Below are positions 25,790 to 33,830 of a DNA stretch of 64,000 nt, piece by piece. Positions within the stretch are counted from its first letter, which is position 1; each line of letters begins with the position of its first letter. The notes beneath the pieces were generated by a model. The model had not been told where the DNA came from. It saw only the letters and a program-made list of their open reading frames with translations, and did not search any database. Position numbers and translations under genes: made by a program. The DNA lies in assembly GCA_015075185.1 (NCBI GenBank), contig JABTUW010000001.1, forward strand, positions 62,001-126,000, read 5' to 3'. Source of the stretch: Anaerolineales bacterium (GTDB lineage: Bacteria > Chloroflexota > Anaerolineae > 4572-78 > J111).

Positions 25790-26425
25790 TTACGCCTGTA
25801 GCTCGCGCACCGCCCACCAGAACGGCTGATCCTGATAATCAAAATATTTGGTCCGGGTCAGCAAAAGCTCCTGGCCCGACATTAATCCTCCCGGCAAAAC
25901 GCCGTTGTGCAGCCGGATATTCTGGTAATAGCGTGGGGCCAGGTCACGCACCGCATCGGCATGCCGGGCGCTGATGGCCCAGTGTCCAATACCCTGCGCC
26001 TGGCTGAACAAAACCAGGTTGCGCCAGTTACCCCCTCCCACCTCCAGGGAACTGTAGCTGAGCAGATGGGGGTGCTGCATAAATTCGGTCAGCAATTCTG
26101 CATCAACCGCATCCAGCGGCGCCCGGTCGGCTTCGGGCCACTTGTGCCCGCAAAAGCCGACAACCACCAGCTCAGCACAGGTGAGCAGTTCTTCCGGCCT
26201 GGCCAGGGCGAGCCGGTGGCGGCGACCACCCGCTTCTTCTAAATACAAAACATACGGACGCGGTTGCACCGGGATGGGGCTTGACTGGTGCAAAAGATGG
26301 CGCAATTTCTCAACCATGTACCGCAAGTGAGCCAAATCTTCGGCATTGTGATCAGGGTTGGTAAAGGGCCGGTCGGGCACAAGGTCCGACCAGTCAAGAC
26401 GAGTGTAATCGGTGGTTGTTGGCAT
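25790..26425 (-). CDS. Hypothetical protein, 211 residues
   Basis: A soluble protein with no signal peptide or membrane helix. It starts MPTTTDYTRLDWSDLVPDRPF and has blocks PYVLYLEEAGGRRHRLAL, LLSYSSLEVGGGNWRNLVLFSQAQGIGHW and HADAVRDLAPRYYQNIRLHNGVLPGG, ending in LTRTKYFDYQD. The W/H/R-rich segments look like a small-molecule binding or chlorite-dismutase-like/ABM-like fold, but I cannot assign it. It lies between the FAD oxidase and cyclodeaminase genes on the same strand, so it is probably part of the same catabolic unit. Its end overlaps a short GCGACT-rich tandem sequence (25760-25790). Confidence 0.65.
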   Translation of the reverse strand: MPTTTDYTRLDWSDLVPDRPFTNPDHNAEDLAHLRYMVEKLRHLLHQSSPIPVQPRPYVLYLEEAGGRRHRLALARPEELLTCAELVVVGFCGHKWPEADRAPLDAVDAELLTEFMQHPHLLSYSSLEVGGGNWRNLVLFSQAQGIGHWAISARHADAVRDLAPRYYQNIRLHNGVLPGGLMSGQELLLTRTKYFDYQDQPFWWAVRELQA

Positions 26426-26452
26426 AGTTATGCTACCGTAGTTGGATGGTGA

Positions 26453-26501
26453 CTACTCAGGCTAAAGGTGATTGGCACTTGAGTGCCAGTCACCTGAGTA
26501 G
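26453..26501. repeat. Palindrome with CTACTCAGG ends
   Basis: Outer arms CTACTCAGG and CCTGAGTAG enclose a hairpin GGTGATTGGCACT / AGTGCCAGTCACC. The ends match the CTACTCAGG core of family A, so this may be a shortened relative. Confidence 0.45.
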
Positions 26502-26525
26502 TTACGTTGGATTTAAATATAAAAT

Positions 26526-26560
26526 AAGGTGGGGCACGTCACCAGAACATGTCCCACCTT
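26526..26560 (-). terminator. Terminator after the FAD oxidase gene
   Basis: AAGGTGGGACATGT and its partner ACGTGCCCCACCTT form a stem with one mismatch; ATTTTATATTT follows on the minus strand. It lies 14 bases after the stop of the FAD gene, so the oxidase appears to be transcribed alone. Confidence 0.6.
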
Positions 26561-26573
26561 AATACATTCTTCC

Positions 26574-27908
26574 TTAAACCCAGGGCGAGTGACTGTTTGA
26601 CTTGCCAAAGGTCCGGCCTTCGGCAAACCGGTCGAAGGTAAAGGGCTTAAGCTCGGGCACGTCGTCGCCCATCAGGTATTTGGCTAATAACTTGCCTACC
26701 CCGGTCATCTTGAAGCCGTGGTTGCTGTCGGCAATCATGTAAACATTGGGGGCCACCCAGTCGAAAATCGGGATGTTATCCGGGGTGAACGCGCCGATAC
26801 CCCCATTGCGCCGCTCGCGGAAGTGGGGCCGGATGCCTTCAAAGCGGGCCATCGTCTGGGCCATCGCCGCACACATGTAATCGGCAAATTCCGGCTCGGC
26901 CTGGTACTCGTCGTTAGCATGTCCGTAAGGATCGGTCGTCGCATTAGAACCCAACTTGATCGGGATAGTGCCGCCTTGCAAACCAGGGCGGTCCATGCGC
27001 TCGTTGCCGTTTTTATAATAGATGTATAAATGGTCCGACAGTTCCCGCCCATTTTCATCTACTACCGGCGTGGTCATCTTTTCGACGTGCAGCACAGGCG
27101 GATTTAAGCCGTCAGCCGTCAGGTAGGGTTTATCGTAGTAAACCTCCCCTTCGAGCAGCCGCCAGTAGGTCCACATATCTTTATTTTTGACCACGCTGCC
27201 GTCGGGGTAAGTGCAGTCAAGGGCCATCGGCTTGCCGAGCATCTGCCAATGCTTGGGGGTCCACGCGCCCAGGCCCCAGATGACCAGATCACACTTGATG
27301 TCGCCCTCGTTGGTGTGGACGCCTTTGATCTGGCCGCCCTGCACGTCGTAACCGGTCACTTCGATGCCGGTCAGGACTTGCACTCCGTGATCGGCGCATT
27401 TCTGGGCCAGCCCCTTCATCACCTGGCGCGTCCCGGCGTAACCGCTGACCCGCTCGTGCAGGGCCACGTCAATGCCGTCGGTTTTGAAATCGGGCCAGAT
27501 TTTTTTGAGAAACTTGCGTGCGTCCGCGCCAACGTACACGTCGGAGTGATAGCCGACCGAATTCTGGCTCTGGTGGACCCGCTCGTAATCTTCAATCTGG
27601 TTAGCCTCCCCGGCGGACACATAGCCGACCTGTTGAAAGCCAAAGGCCACCGGATCGTATGTCCAGACATCCACACTGTGACGCAGAATGGCGTGAATCG
27701 GCTCGGTCATATAAAAGTTGCGCACGCAGCCGCAGGCAATCCCCGATGCCCCCGCCCCGGCATACGACTTCTCCAGGACCACAATATCTTTGCCGCTGCC
27801 CCGCTTGCGGTTTTCCAGCTCCATCGCCAGGTGCCAGGCCGAACTTAACCCGTGAATCCCCGCCCCAATGACAACATATTTAATTGACTCAGGTACTTTG
27901 CCCATCAT
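26574..27908 (-). CDS. FAD-dependent amine/amino acid oxidoreductase (DAO family)
   Basis: 444 residues. The N-terminal FAD motif is KYVVIGAGIHGLSSAWHLA, followed by VVLEKSYAGAGASGIACGCVRNFY, a SoxB-like arrangement; the C-terminal FAD contact is GIGAFTPDNIPIFDW...ADSNHGFKMTGVGK. It belongs to the D-amino-acid-oxidase/sarcosine-oxidase family and resembles soxB but lacks delta and gamma partners. It is likely to oxidise a secondary or tertiary amine, probably an intermediate of the same pathway. It is transcribed divergently from the YheO-type regulator from overlapping promoters and ends at a terminator. Confidence 0.88.
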   Translation of the reverse strand: MMGKVPESIKYVVIGAGIHGLSSAWHLAMELENRKRGSGKDIVVLEKSYAGAGASGIACGCVRNFYMTEPIHAILRHSVDVWTYDPVAFGFQQVGYVSAGEANQIEDYERVHQSQNSVGYHSDVYVGADARKFLKKIWPDFKTDGIDVALHERVSGYAGTRQVMKGLAQKCADHGVQVLTGIEVTGYDVQGGQIKGVHTNEGDIKCDLVIWGLGAWTPKHWQMLGKPMALDCTYPDGSVVKNKDMWTYWRLLEGEVYYDKPYLTADGLNPPVLHVEKMTTPVVDENGRELSDHLYIYYKNGNERMDRPGLQGGTIPIKLGSNATTDPYGHANDEYQAEPEFADYMCAAMAQTMARFEGIRPHFRERRNGGIGAFTPDNIPIFDWVAPNVYMIADSNHGFKMTGVGKLLAKYLMGDDVPELKPFTFDRFAEGRTFGKSNSHSPWV

Positions 27909-27985
27909 TAATCCCCCTTGCTTGAGTTATTATGGCAGATCCACCGGACGGTGGTATAATTCTCTTGCCGTCGTCTTAACTTAAG

Positions 27986-28014
27986 AAAATAGCACAAAAG
28001 TTGACAAACGTCAA
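27986..28014 (-). promoter_or_regulatory. Promoter of the FAD oxidase gene
   Basis: Minus-strand TTGACG (28014-28009) and TATTTT (27991-27986) are 17 bases apart. The -35 box overlaps that of the divergent regulator promoter within the palindrome TTGACAAACGTCAA (28001-28014), so one bound protein could control both genes. Confidence 0.55.
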
Positions 28015-28030
28015 CAAGATGTGGAATATT
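28001..28030 (+). promoter_or_regulatory. Promoter of the YheO/DauR-type regulator
   Basis: TTGACA at 28001-28006 and AATATT at 28025-28030 (18 bases apart). The -10 is only four of six matches, so this is less certain than the divergent one. Confidence 0.45.
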
Positions 28031-28055
28031 TTTATATATTTTAACATCTTGTTGA
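28011..28055. promoter_or_regulatory. Long inverted repeat over the regulator promoter
   Basis: TCAACAAGATGT (28011-28022) and ACATCTTGTTGA (28044-28055) are perfect 12-base arms around a 21-base AT-rich spacer. The arms cover the -35 and transcription start areas of the regulator gene, as for an operator bound by a dimer on two turns, presumably by the regulator itself. Confidence 0.5.
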
Positions 28056-28084
28056 ATTTTTGTTCTATCGGGAATAGAAAAGCT

Positions 28085-28765
28085 ATGAACGAGGCTGAAA
28101 AGTCACTGCTGCTGGAGCAGCTTATCCAGGTGGGCGAAGCGATCTGCCGCACCATCGGCCCGCAGTGCGAAGTGGTGCTCCACGATCTGGCCGACATGGA
28201 GCAGTCCATCGTCTGGCTCAAAGGGATGGTAACTGAGCGCAGTGTGGGCGGGTGTATGACCGCCCGCGGGCTGTCCCTGGTGCGAGCCGGACGGGCCGAC
28301 GACAGTTACAATTACACCACCCGCACCCGCAGTGGCAAGATGGTCCGCTCGTCGTTGGTTTTTGTGAACAACGAACAGGCCGAACCTGTGATCTGTATGG
28401 AAATCAATTTTGACGCCAGCCCCTTTGTCGCTTTTCGCCGCACCCTGGAAACCCTGGCCGACCCGGCGGAAAGCTACGATTTTCAGGATGCTTTTATTGA
28501 CGACGCCCCCCAAATGCTGGAGTCGTTATTCCAAAGAGCTACCGATTTTATCGGCAAGCCCATTGCCCAAATGGATAAATTCGACCGGCTGCGGGTGGTG
28601 CAAATTTTGGACGACGCCGGCGTGTTTGAGCTGCGCAAGGCTATCCCGGCGATAGCCACCTACCTGGGCGTGACTCGCTTCACCATCCACAATTACCTCA
28701 ACGAAATTCGCGGCAAAGGTGCATCCGATTTGACCGACGAACCAATGGAGGATGGTCCCAACTAG
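28085..28765 (+). CDS. YheO/DauR-type transcriptional regulator
   Basis: 226 residues from ATG 28085; an earlier ATG at 28001 lies inside the promoter. The first ~120 residues are a PAS-like YheO domain (QLIQVGEAICRTIGPQCEVVLHDLADMEQSIVWLKGMVTERSVGG). The last ~60 carry the HTH typical of this family: DKFDRLRVVQILDDAGVFELRKAIPAIATYLGVTRFTIHNYLNEIR. Known members such as DauR repress D-arginine catabolism genes. Here it is divergent from the FAD oxidase, likely its target. The N-terminal domain would sense the substrate or an intermediate. Confidence 0.87.
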   Translation: MNEAEKSLLLEQLIQVGEAICRTIGPQCEVVLHDLADMEQSIVWLKGMVTERSVGGCMTARGLSLVRAGRADDSYNYTTRTRSGKMVRSSLVFVNNEQAEPVICMEINFDASPFVAFRRTLETLADPAESYDFQDAFIDDAPQMLESLFQRATDFIGKPIAQMDKFDRLRVVQILDDAGVFELRKAIPAIATYLGVTRFTIHNYLNEIRGKGASDLTDEPMEDGPN

Positions 28766-28770
28766 AGGCC

Positions 28771-28864
28771 ATGTCATTTCGACCGCAGGGAGAAATCCCT
28801 GAAACGGACGTTGGTCAGTACAGATCTCAGGGATTTCTCCTCGCTGTGCTCGTCGAAATGACAT
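28771..28864. repeat. Dispersed palindromic element, family B copy 2
   Basis: ATGTCATTTCGACCGCAGGG begins it and CGTCGAAATGACAT closes it; AGAAATCCCTGA and TCAGGGATTTCTCC pair inside. It is a hairpin of about 94 bases in the gap between the regulator and the second mttB-like gene, which converge here. Confidence 0.65.
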
Positions 28865-28874
28865 AGTACGAAGG

Positions 28875-30404
28875 CTACCCGGCTAACTCCCGCTTCCTTC
28901 GCCCTACATACTCCCGCAGTCCTTCCTCAATCGCGGGATCAATATAAGGCTGCTCGTACCCTGCCAGCAGCTCTTTCCAGAGCCGGTGCGCCCGCTGTCC
29001 CGCATCGAGCGAACCTTGCTCCCGCCAGGCTTCGTAATTCTGCCGGTCGCTCAGGAGAGGCAGGTAAAACTCGCTGCGAAAGCGGGCCAGGGTGTGGGCC
29101 GAGCCGAAGTGATGCCCGCCCGGACCGACTTCGGCCATCGTGTCCAGGGCCAGCGTCTCGTCGTTGACCTCAATACCGTCGAGCAGCCGGACCATCATCA
29201 GCAGCCCTTCCAAATCGAGCATAAATTTCTCCAGGGAGAAGACCAGCCCCGCCTCCAGCCAGCCCACGCTGTGGTGGATCAGGTTGGCATGAGCCAGCAC
29301 CGCCGGCCAGAGGGTCATCTGGGTTTCGTAGCTGGCCTGGGCGTCCGGTAGTTTGGAGTTGTTGAGACTGCCGCTGCCGCGATAGGGTAAGCCGTAAAAG
29401 CGGGCCAACTGCGCACCGGCGAACAGCGCCAGCGCCCCTTCCGGACTGCCAAAGGCCGGGCTGCCGGTCTGCATGTCAACGTTGGTGGTGAAGCCACCGT
29501 AAATCACCGGCACACCGGGATTAACCAATTGGGTCAAGGCGATCCCGGCCAGGGCTTCGGCGTTCTGTTGAGCGATGGCCGCGGCCAGAGTAATTGGACT
29601 CATCGCCCCGGCCAGGATAAAGGGGGTGACGACAACGGGCTGGCCGTAGCGGGCATAGGTCATCAGCCCACCCAGCATGGAAGCGTCGTAGCGCAGCGGG
29701 CTGTTGACGTTGATGATCCCTAGCTGGACCGGCTGGCGCTGCGTTTCGTCCAGACCGCCGAAGACAATCGCCGCCATCTCAATGCAGTCCAGAGCGGTTT
29801 CGCGGTTACGGGCCGGGCTGATAATCGCCTTATCGCCGAGCGTAAATTGGCTGTAGACCTGCTCCAGGTGACGCACCGGAACCGGCACATCCTGCGGCTC
29901 GACCATGACCCCGCCGATGATGTGCAGCGGCGGGCACTGCTGTACCAATCGGACCAACTCCTGAAACGCGACCAATGTGCCAGGCCGGCGGCCCCGCTCG
30001 AAATCGGAAATGTAAGGACAGCCGGCGCCCGGGGCTAAGTTGATGTAATTTCCGCCGATATGCAGGTCGTGGGCCGGGTTGCGCGCCCGCAGGCTGAAGT
30101 GGGCCGGCGCTGTGCTCACCGCTTCCATGACCAGGCCGCGCTCCAGGCGCACCCGCCCGGTCGAGCGGTCCACCTCCGCCCCGGCCGCCTGCCACACGTC
30201 GAGCGCCTCGCCGTCCAGGAACTCCAGCCCGATCTCTTCCAGGATGCGCAGCGAGGCCAGGTGAATCCGCTGGAGCTCCTCCACTGACAGCACCTCGACC
30301 GGCGGGTAAGGGTTGCGTAATAACCGGAAGGGTCGGTCGGCCAGGGGTGAAGCGCGGCGGCGTTCGCGGCGTTCGCGGCGTTTGTTACCTCCTTCGTTGG
30401 TCAA
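28875..30404 (-). CDS. MttB-superfamily methyltransferase, non-pyrrolysine (copy 2)
   Basis: 509 residues from TTG 30404, supported by GAGGAGAGTCAA just upstream; no ATG with a better site is near. Like copy 1 it has an Arg-rich N-terminus, LHQASM-like IHLASLRILEEIGLEFLD, NVNSPLRYDASMLGG, FILAGAMSPITLA, YGGFTTNVDMQTGSP, YRGSGSLNNSK and VGPGGHHFGSAHT. It is clearly a paralogue of 10124-11665. No internal amber codon, so not pyrrolysine-dependent. The upstream gap (30405-30678) holds AT-rich sequence without an obvious gene. It faces the regulator gene tail to tail across the family B repeat. Confidence 0.9.
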   Translation of the reverse strand: MTNEGGNKRRERRERRRASPLADRPFRLLRNPYPPVEVLSVEELQRIHLASLRILEEIGLEFLDGEALDVWQAAGAEVDRSTGRVRLERGLVMEAVSTAPAHFSLRARNPAHDLHIGGNYINLAPGAGCPYISDFERGRRPGTLVAFQELVRLVQQCPPLHIIGGVMVEPQDVPVPVRHLEQVYSQFTLGDKAIISPARNRETALDCIEMAAIVFGGLDETQRQPVQLGIINVNSPLRYDASMLGGLMTYARYGQPVVVTPFILAGAMSPITLAAAIAQQNAEALAGIALTQLVNPGVPVIYGGFTTNVDMQTGSPAFGSPEGALALFAGAQLARFYGLPYRGSGSLNNSKLPDAQASYETQMTLWPAVLAHANLIHHSVGWLEAGLVFSLEKFMLDLEGLLMMVRLLDGIEVNDETLALDTMAEVGPGGHHFGSAHTLARFRSEFYLPLLSDRQNYEAWREQGSLDAGQRAHRLWKELLAGYEQPYIDPAIEEGLREYVGRRKRELAG

Positions 30405-30678
30405 TTGACTCTCCTCAAGAATTATCCGCAGATTACACAGATGGCACAGATATGAAGAAAAGATCTGAGTACAGATTTAGCCCCAGTAGCACCTTGCAGA
30501 TCAGATTCTCATACATTTGATAAGAAATTTTACACAGAGAAATGCGGAGAAATCATAGAGGTTCACGGAGAAATATTTAAAGCTCTGTGTGTCTCTGTGA
30601 AAACTCGGTGCAACTCTGTGTTCCTTTTTGGCTCTGGCTTGTCTAGGTTAGGGGTATTGAAGCTACCTTGCAGCGAGC

Positions 30679-31194
30679 TTACTTCCTTTTATCTTTTCGT
30701 TTTTTGTTGGCTGATGGTTTTTGCAACTGCCGATCCAGTTTTATCTTCTTGGCCGCTAACTCTTGGCAAACTTGAGCAAATAGCCCATCTTCCATAATAA
30801 CATGGGCGCAGGCGGGTCCAGTTTCTCGATCTGGCTTGACGATATTGAAGGGTTTTAAACCAATCCGTTTCATCGCTTTGGCCCATTCTTTATTATGATA
30901 GGCATTTTTTCCAGGTTTACCGTAGTCATACTGCCACTTATGAACCATTTCATGAGCCAATGTACTCAAGATTTCGACATCGGTGCAGCTAGCAAAAATG
31001 TCCGGATTGAGGGCAATTTCATCTCGCGTTTCACTACCATCTTGGGCCTTGAAAGAGTTCTTAACAAAAAATGCTTTCCTCACCCCGTCGCAGTTTAAGG
31101 TGATGACACACGCTTCGAGTTTGTTATCAAATAATCTTTTGTTAAGAAACTGATAAGCCGCCTCGAAGGTAATGTACTTGTCCGCGGTTGCCAT
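30679..31194 (-). CDS. SprT-like zinc metalloprotease
   Basis: 171 residues from ATG 31194, chosen for AGAGGG before it; an ATG at 31218 overlaps the PrpD stop (ATGA) and could allow coupled translation. The zinc motif HEMVHKWQ (residues 81-88) lies in LSTLAHEMVHKWQYDYGKPGKN; the fold resembles the SprT/Spartan-type WSS1 protease domain. The C-terminus is very lysine-rich, which suits DNA binding. In eukaryotes SPRTN degrades DNA-protein crosslinks; bacterial members are little known. Methylamine oxidation releases formaldehyde that can cause such crosslinks, so the location may matter, but that is speculation. Confidence 0.85.
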   Translation of the reverse strand: MATADKYITFEAAYQFLNKRLFDNKLEACVITLNCDGVRKAFFVKNSFKAQDGSETRDEIALNPDIFASCTDVEILSTLAHEMVHKWQYDYGKPGKNAYHNKEWAKAMKRIGLKPFNIVKPDRETGPACAHVIMEDGLFAQVCQELAAKKIKLDRQLQKPSANKKRKDKRK

Positions 31195-31214
31195 TTGTAG
31201 CCCTCTATCATAAC

Positions 31215-32537
31215 TCATACCACAGCTAATTCGATCAGGTCACGCGCCTCATGCACCTGCTCAAAGCGCCAGATCAAATCCACCAATTCCCCCGCCCGCT
31301 CCTGGCCCAGCACCGGCTCGACCAGCCAGCGAAACTTCTGCTCCAATTCGGCATCGCTGGGCAGGCTGTCCGGCGGTTCCCACAGGGCCTGTTTGCCTGC
31401 GACCAGCAAACGCCGGCCATCCGTAGTAATGACCTCCACATCGGCCAAAGTTTTCGCCGGAAAAACCCGCTCGTATTTGGCCACGACTTCTACTTCCACC
31501 CGCTCGGCCAGGGCCAAAATCGCCGGATCGAAGAGGCGGGGCGGCGTGACCTGGCGCGGGCCGACCTGCCCGTCAATCAGGGCGGCGGCGACGGGATAAG
31601 TCAGATGATATTGGGCTTCTTCCGTATTTTGGGGCGGCTTGCGGGTGAGTCGGGCAGCGGCTTCGAAAGTATAGACCTTGATCCGGGCAATATCAGCCGG
31701 AGCAAGGCGATGCTGCCGGGCAATCTCCAGCGCCCCGGCAATGGCCGGCTGCGCCCAGCGGCATGAGGCGTAGGGTTTGAAATAGAGGTTCAGGACTTCG
31801 TACTGTTTGCCCAGGCCGGTCAGCCAGGCCGGGTTGGGCGCGTCGCTGAAGAGCGGCTCGACGCCGGTGAAGCCGCGCTGCGCCATCAGCACCGAGGCCA
31901 TGCCGGCCATCGCCCCCCAGCCAATACTGTCTTTACCCATCGAGGGCGTGTCAATCCCTTTCATCATTGGCGCAATGGGCGCGTGATATTCCGCCGCACC
32001 CAACGCCTGGCGCAAGACACCGGCCTCCAGGCCAAAGATTTTACCCGCCGCCGCGGCGGCAGCCATCGCGCCCCAACTGCCGGAGGAGTGGTAGGTGGGG
32101 TAGGTCGCATGGCGGATGAGTCCGGCGCGGATGCCGATTTCATAGCCGATGACGAAGGCAGTCAAGAAAGCCTGGCCCGACACTCCAGCCTGGCGTTCCG
32201 CTGCCGCCAGCAGGGCCGGCAGGACGCAAACGCCCGGATGGCCCTTGATGGGCCGGTAGCCGTCGTCAATGTCCAGGGAATTGGCGGCAAACCCATTCGC
32301 CAGCGTCGCTCCGACCAGCGAGGCTTTGCGGCCAGAAACCAGGAGGGTCGCCTCGCTGCCCGTAAACTGTTCGACGGCAAAATCGGCCATCAGCCTGGCA
32401 ACCGGCGTGTCTGTGCCGGAAATCAGCGCGCCCATTGCGTCGAGCAGGCAGCGCCGGGCCTGGTGCTGCACTATTTCCGGCAGGCCGGCCCAGGTTGTAT
32501 TTAAGATAAATTGGATGGCGTAATCGGTACCGTTCAT
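31215..32537 (-). CDS. MmgE/PrpD family protein
   Basis: 440 residues, the usual length. The family contains 2-methylcitrate dehydratase (PrpD), cis-aconitate decarboxylase and related lyases, using no metal. Seen: MGALISGTDTPVARLMADF, HPGVCVLPALLAAAERQ, GSWGAMAAAAAAGKIFGL, RWAQPAIAGALEIARQHR. It is not next to prpB or prpC, so it is unlikely to be the methylcitrate enzyme; a hydratase/dehydratase on a catabolic intermediate is more likely. It shares a strand with the upstream IclR gene, with a family B repeat between them. Confidence 0.88.
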   Translation of the reverse strand: MNGTDYAIQFILNTTWAGLPEIVQHQARRCLLDAMGALISGTDTPVARLMADFAVEQFTGSEATLLVSGRKASLVGATLANGFAANSLDIDDGYRPIKGHPGVCVLPALLAAAERQAGVSGQAFLTAFVIGYEIGIRAGLIRHATYPTYHSSGSWGAMAAAAAAGKIFGLEAGVLRQALGAAEYHAPIAPMMKGIDTPSMGKDSIGWGAMAGMASVLMAQRGFTGVEPLFSDAPNPAWLTGLGKQYEVLNLYFKPYASCRWAQPAIAGALEIARQHRLAPADIARIKVYTFEAAARLTRKPPQNTEEAQYHLTYPVAAALIDGQVGPRQVTPPRLFDPAILALAERVEVEVVAKYERVFPAKTLADVEVITTDGRRLLVAGKQALWEPPDSLPSDAELEQKFRWLVEPVLGQERAGELVDLIWRFEQVHEARDLIELAVV

Positions 32538-32603
32538 TATAAAGGCAGCATCGGTGGAGGCTCTAAAATTTACAATTGATATTATCGGAATTAAGCCTAA
32601 GAC

Positions 32604-32706
32604 ATGTCATTTCGAGCGACGAAGGAGCGAGAAATCTCTACAGCATTACTTTTTAGCACAGATTCGAGGGATTCCTCGTTCCGCTCCGCTCCACTCGGAA
32701 TGACAT
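32604..32706. repeat. Dispersed palindromic element, family B copy 3
   Basis: ATGTCATTTCGAGCGACGAA at one end and TCGGAATGACAT at the other. It is nearly identical, in reverse orientation, to copy 4 at 61901-62003 (shared CGAGAAATC...AGCATA-type core and GAGGGATTCCTCG), more than 29 kb apart, which indicates recent spread. It occupies most of the 277-base gap between PrpD and IclR. Confidence 0.75.
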
Positions 32707-32814
32707 AAGCATCCTGATTTTTATTTCTGATAGACGCTAATAGACGGGTAACCGTTGGCTGTTCCAAACTGTCAATAATCAACGATCAATGATCAATTGT
32801 TAATGAAAGAAAGA

Positions 32815-33618
32815 TTAATCCCGATTATCGTAGCCGTTGCCAGCCGGACAACCCAACTGCGTCGAAATTTTCCGGGCCATTTCTTGCAGCGGCTCCACAA
32901 ACGACAGGAGTTTCTCCGGCTCCAGTCGGAAGGTTGGCCCGGAGATACTAACCGTAGCCGCCACCCGGCCCAGATGGTTACAGATTGGTGCGGCCAAGGC
33001 CGTCAGGTCTTCCTCAAATTCCTCATGGGCCACCGCATAACCCTGCGCCCGGACCTGGATCAATACCTCTTCCAACACCTGCCGGTCAGTAATGGTTTTA
33101 TCCGTGTAGCGGGTTAACTTTTTGGGCAGGATGGCGTCTCGCTCCTGGCGGGTCATGTAAGCCAGGAGGACTTTCCCCGTCGAGGTGCAGTGGAGCGGAG
33201 TGCGCCGGCCCAGCGAGCCGACGTAGCGGATCAAGCGCGGGCTGGCCGCCCGCTCGATGTTAACACATTCGCTGCCATCCAGGACGGTGACGTTGATCGT
33301 TTCCTGGGTCAATTCGGCCAAAGCAGCCAGAAAAGGTTGGGCTACGCGGCGCAGGTCTATATGTTCCAGAGCATAGCCGGCCAAACTGACCAACCCCAGG
33401 CCGAGGCGGTACTTGCCGGTCTCCAAATCCTGCTCGACAAACCCTTCTTGCTGCAAGGTGGACAGCAGCCGCGAAACGGTGCTTTTATGCAGGCCCAGGC
33501 GCTCGCTGAGGGCTGTGACCCCCAGTTCCGCTTCCGTTTCGGTGAAACTGCGCAGGATGGTCGCTGCCCGTTGGACTGATTGAATGGCTGAGTCGGTAGA
33601 ACGCTTTTTTTGAGGCAC
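32815..33618 (-). CDS. IclR-family transcriptional regulator
   Basis: 267 residues from GTG 33618. An upstream ATG (33669) would leave no leader after the strong promoter at 33683-33710 and would place the operator-like palindrome inside the gene, so I prefer GTG. The N-terminal winged helix is SAIQSVQRAATILRSFTETE...LSERLGLHKSTVSRLLSTLQQEG; the C-terminal effector domain includes TPLHCTSTGKVLLAYM and APICNHLGRVAATVSISGP. IclR proteins usually repress catabolic operons until a small acid binds. The palindrome before this gene matches the one before soxB, so it may control the sox operon and itself. Confidence 0.88.
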   Translation of the reverse strand: MPQKKRSTDSAIQSVQRAATILRSFTETEAELGVTALSERLGLHKSTVSRLLSTLQQEGFVEQDLETGKYRLGLGLVSLAGYALEHIDLRRVAQPFLAALAELTQETINVTVLDGSECVNIERAASPRLIRYVGSLGRRTPLHCTSTGKVLLAYMTRQERDAILPKKLTRYTDKTITDRQVLEEVLIQVRAQGYAVAHEEFEEDLTALAAPICNHLGRVAATVSISGPTFRLEPEKLLSFVEPLQEMARKISTQLGCPAGNGYDNRD

Positions 33619-33643
33619 AGTTGCTTCTTTCGGCTGGAGGTGT

Positions 33644-33660
33644 TGCGTATTGTGCAATAC
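33644..33660. promoter_or_regulatory. Operator-like palindrome before the IclR gene
   Basis: TGTTGCGTATTGTGCAATAC contains TTGCG-N6-GCAA and the palindrome GTATTG-TG-CAATAC. Its centre is 34 bases before the GTG start, exactly as for the soxB palindrome, and it lies after the -10 box. Confidence 0.55.
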
Positions 33661-33682
33661 TGTTCCCATAATCCGCTTAAGG

Positions 33683-33710
33683 ATTATACCCTATTTGCAG
33701 TTGGCGTCAA
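33683..33710 (-). promoter_or_regulatory. Promoter of the IclR gene
   Basis: Minus-strand TTGACG (33710-33705) and a perfect TATAAT (33688-33683) are 16 bases apart, the same spacing as the sox promoter. Confidence 0.65.
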
Positions 33711-33830
33711 TCCTAAAAGCAGCAGTTGAGGCGGCAAAATTTGAACCCCTGAAATCGTCAAAAATGCTTGAAGGCACTGATAAAGCATCCCTTTCAGTGA
33801 AATCAGCGGCTCCGGCGGTTCAAAGCCAGC

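Noticed and set aside
25760..25790. Tandem GCGACT-rich run as a CRISPR-like array
   Set aside because: Only four degenerate units of about 8 bases overlapping a stop codon; no spacers.
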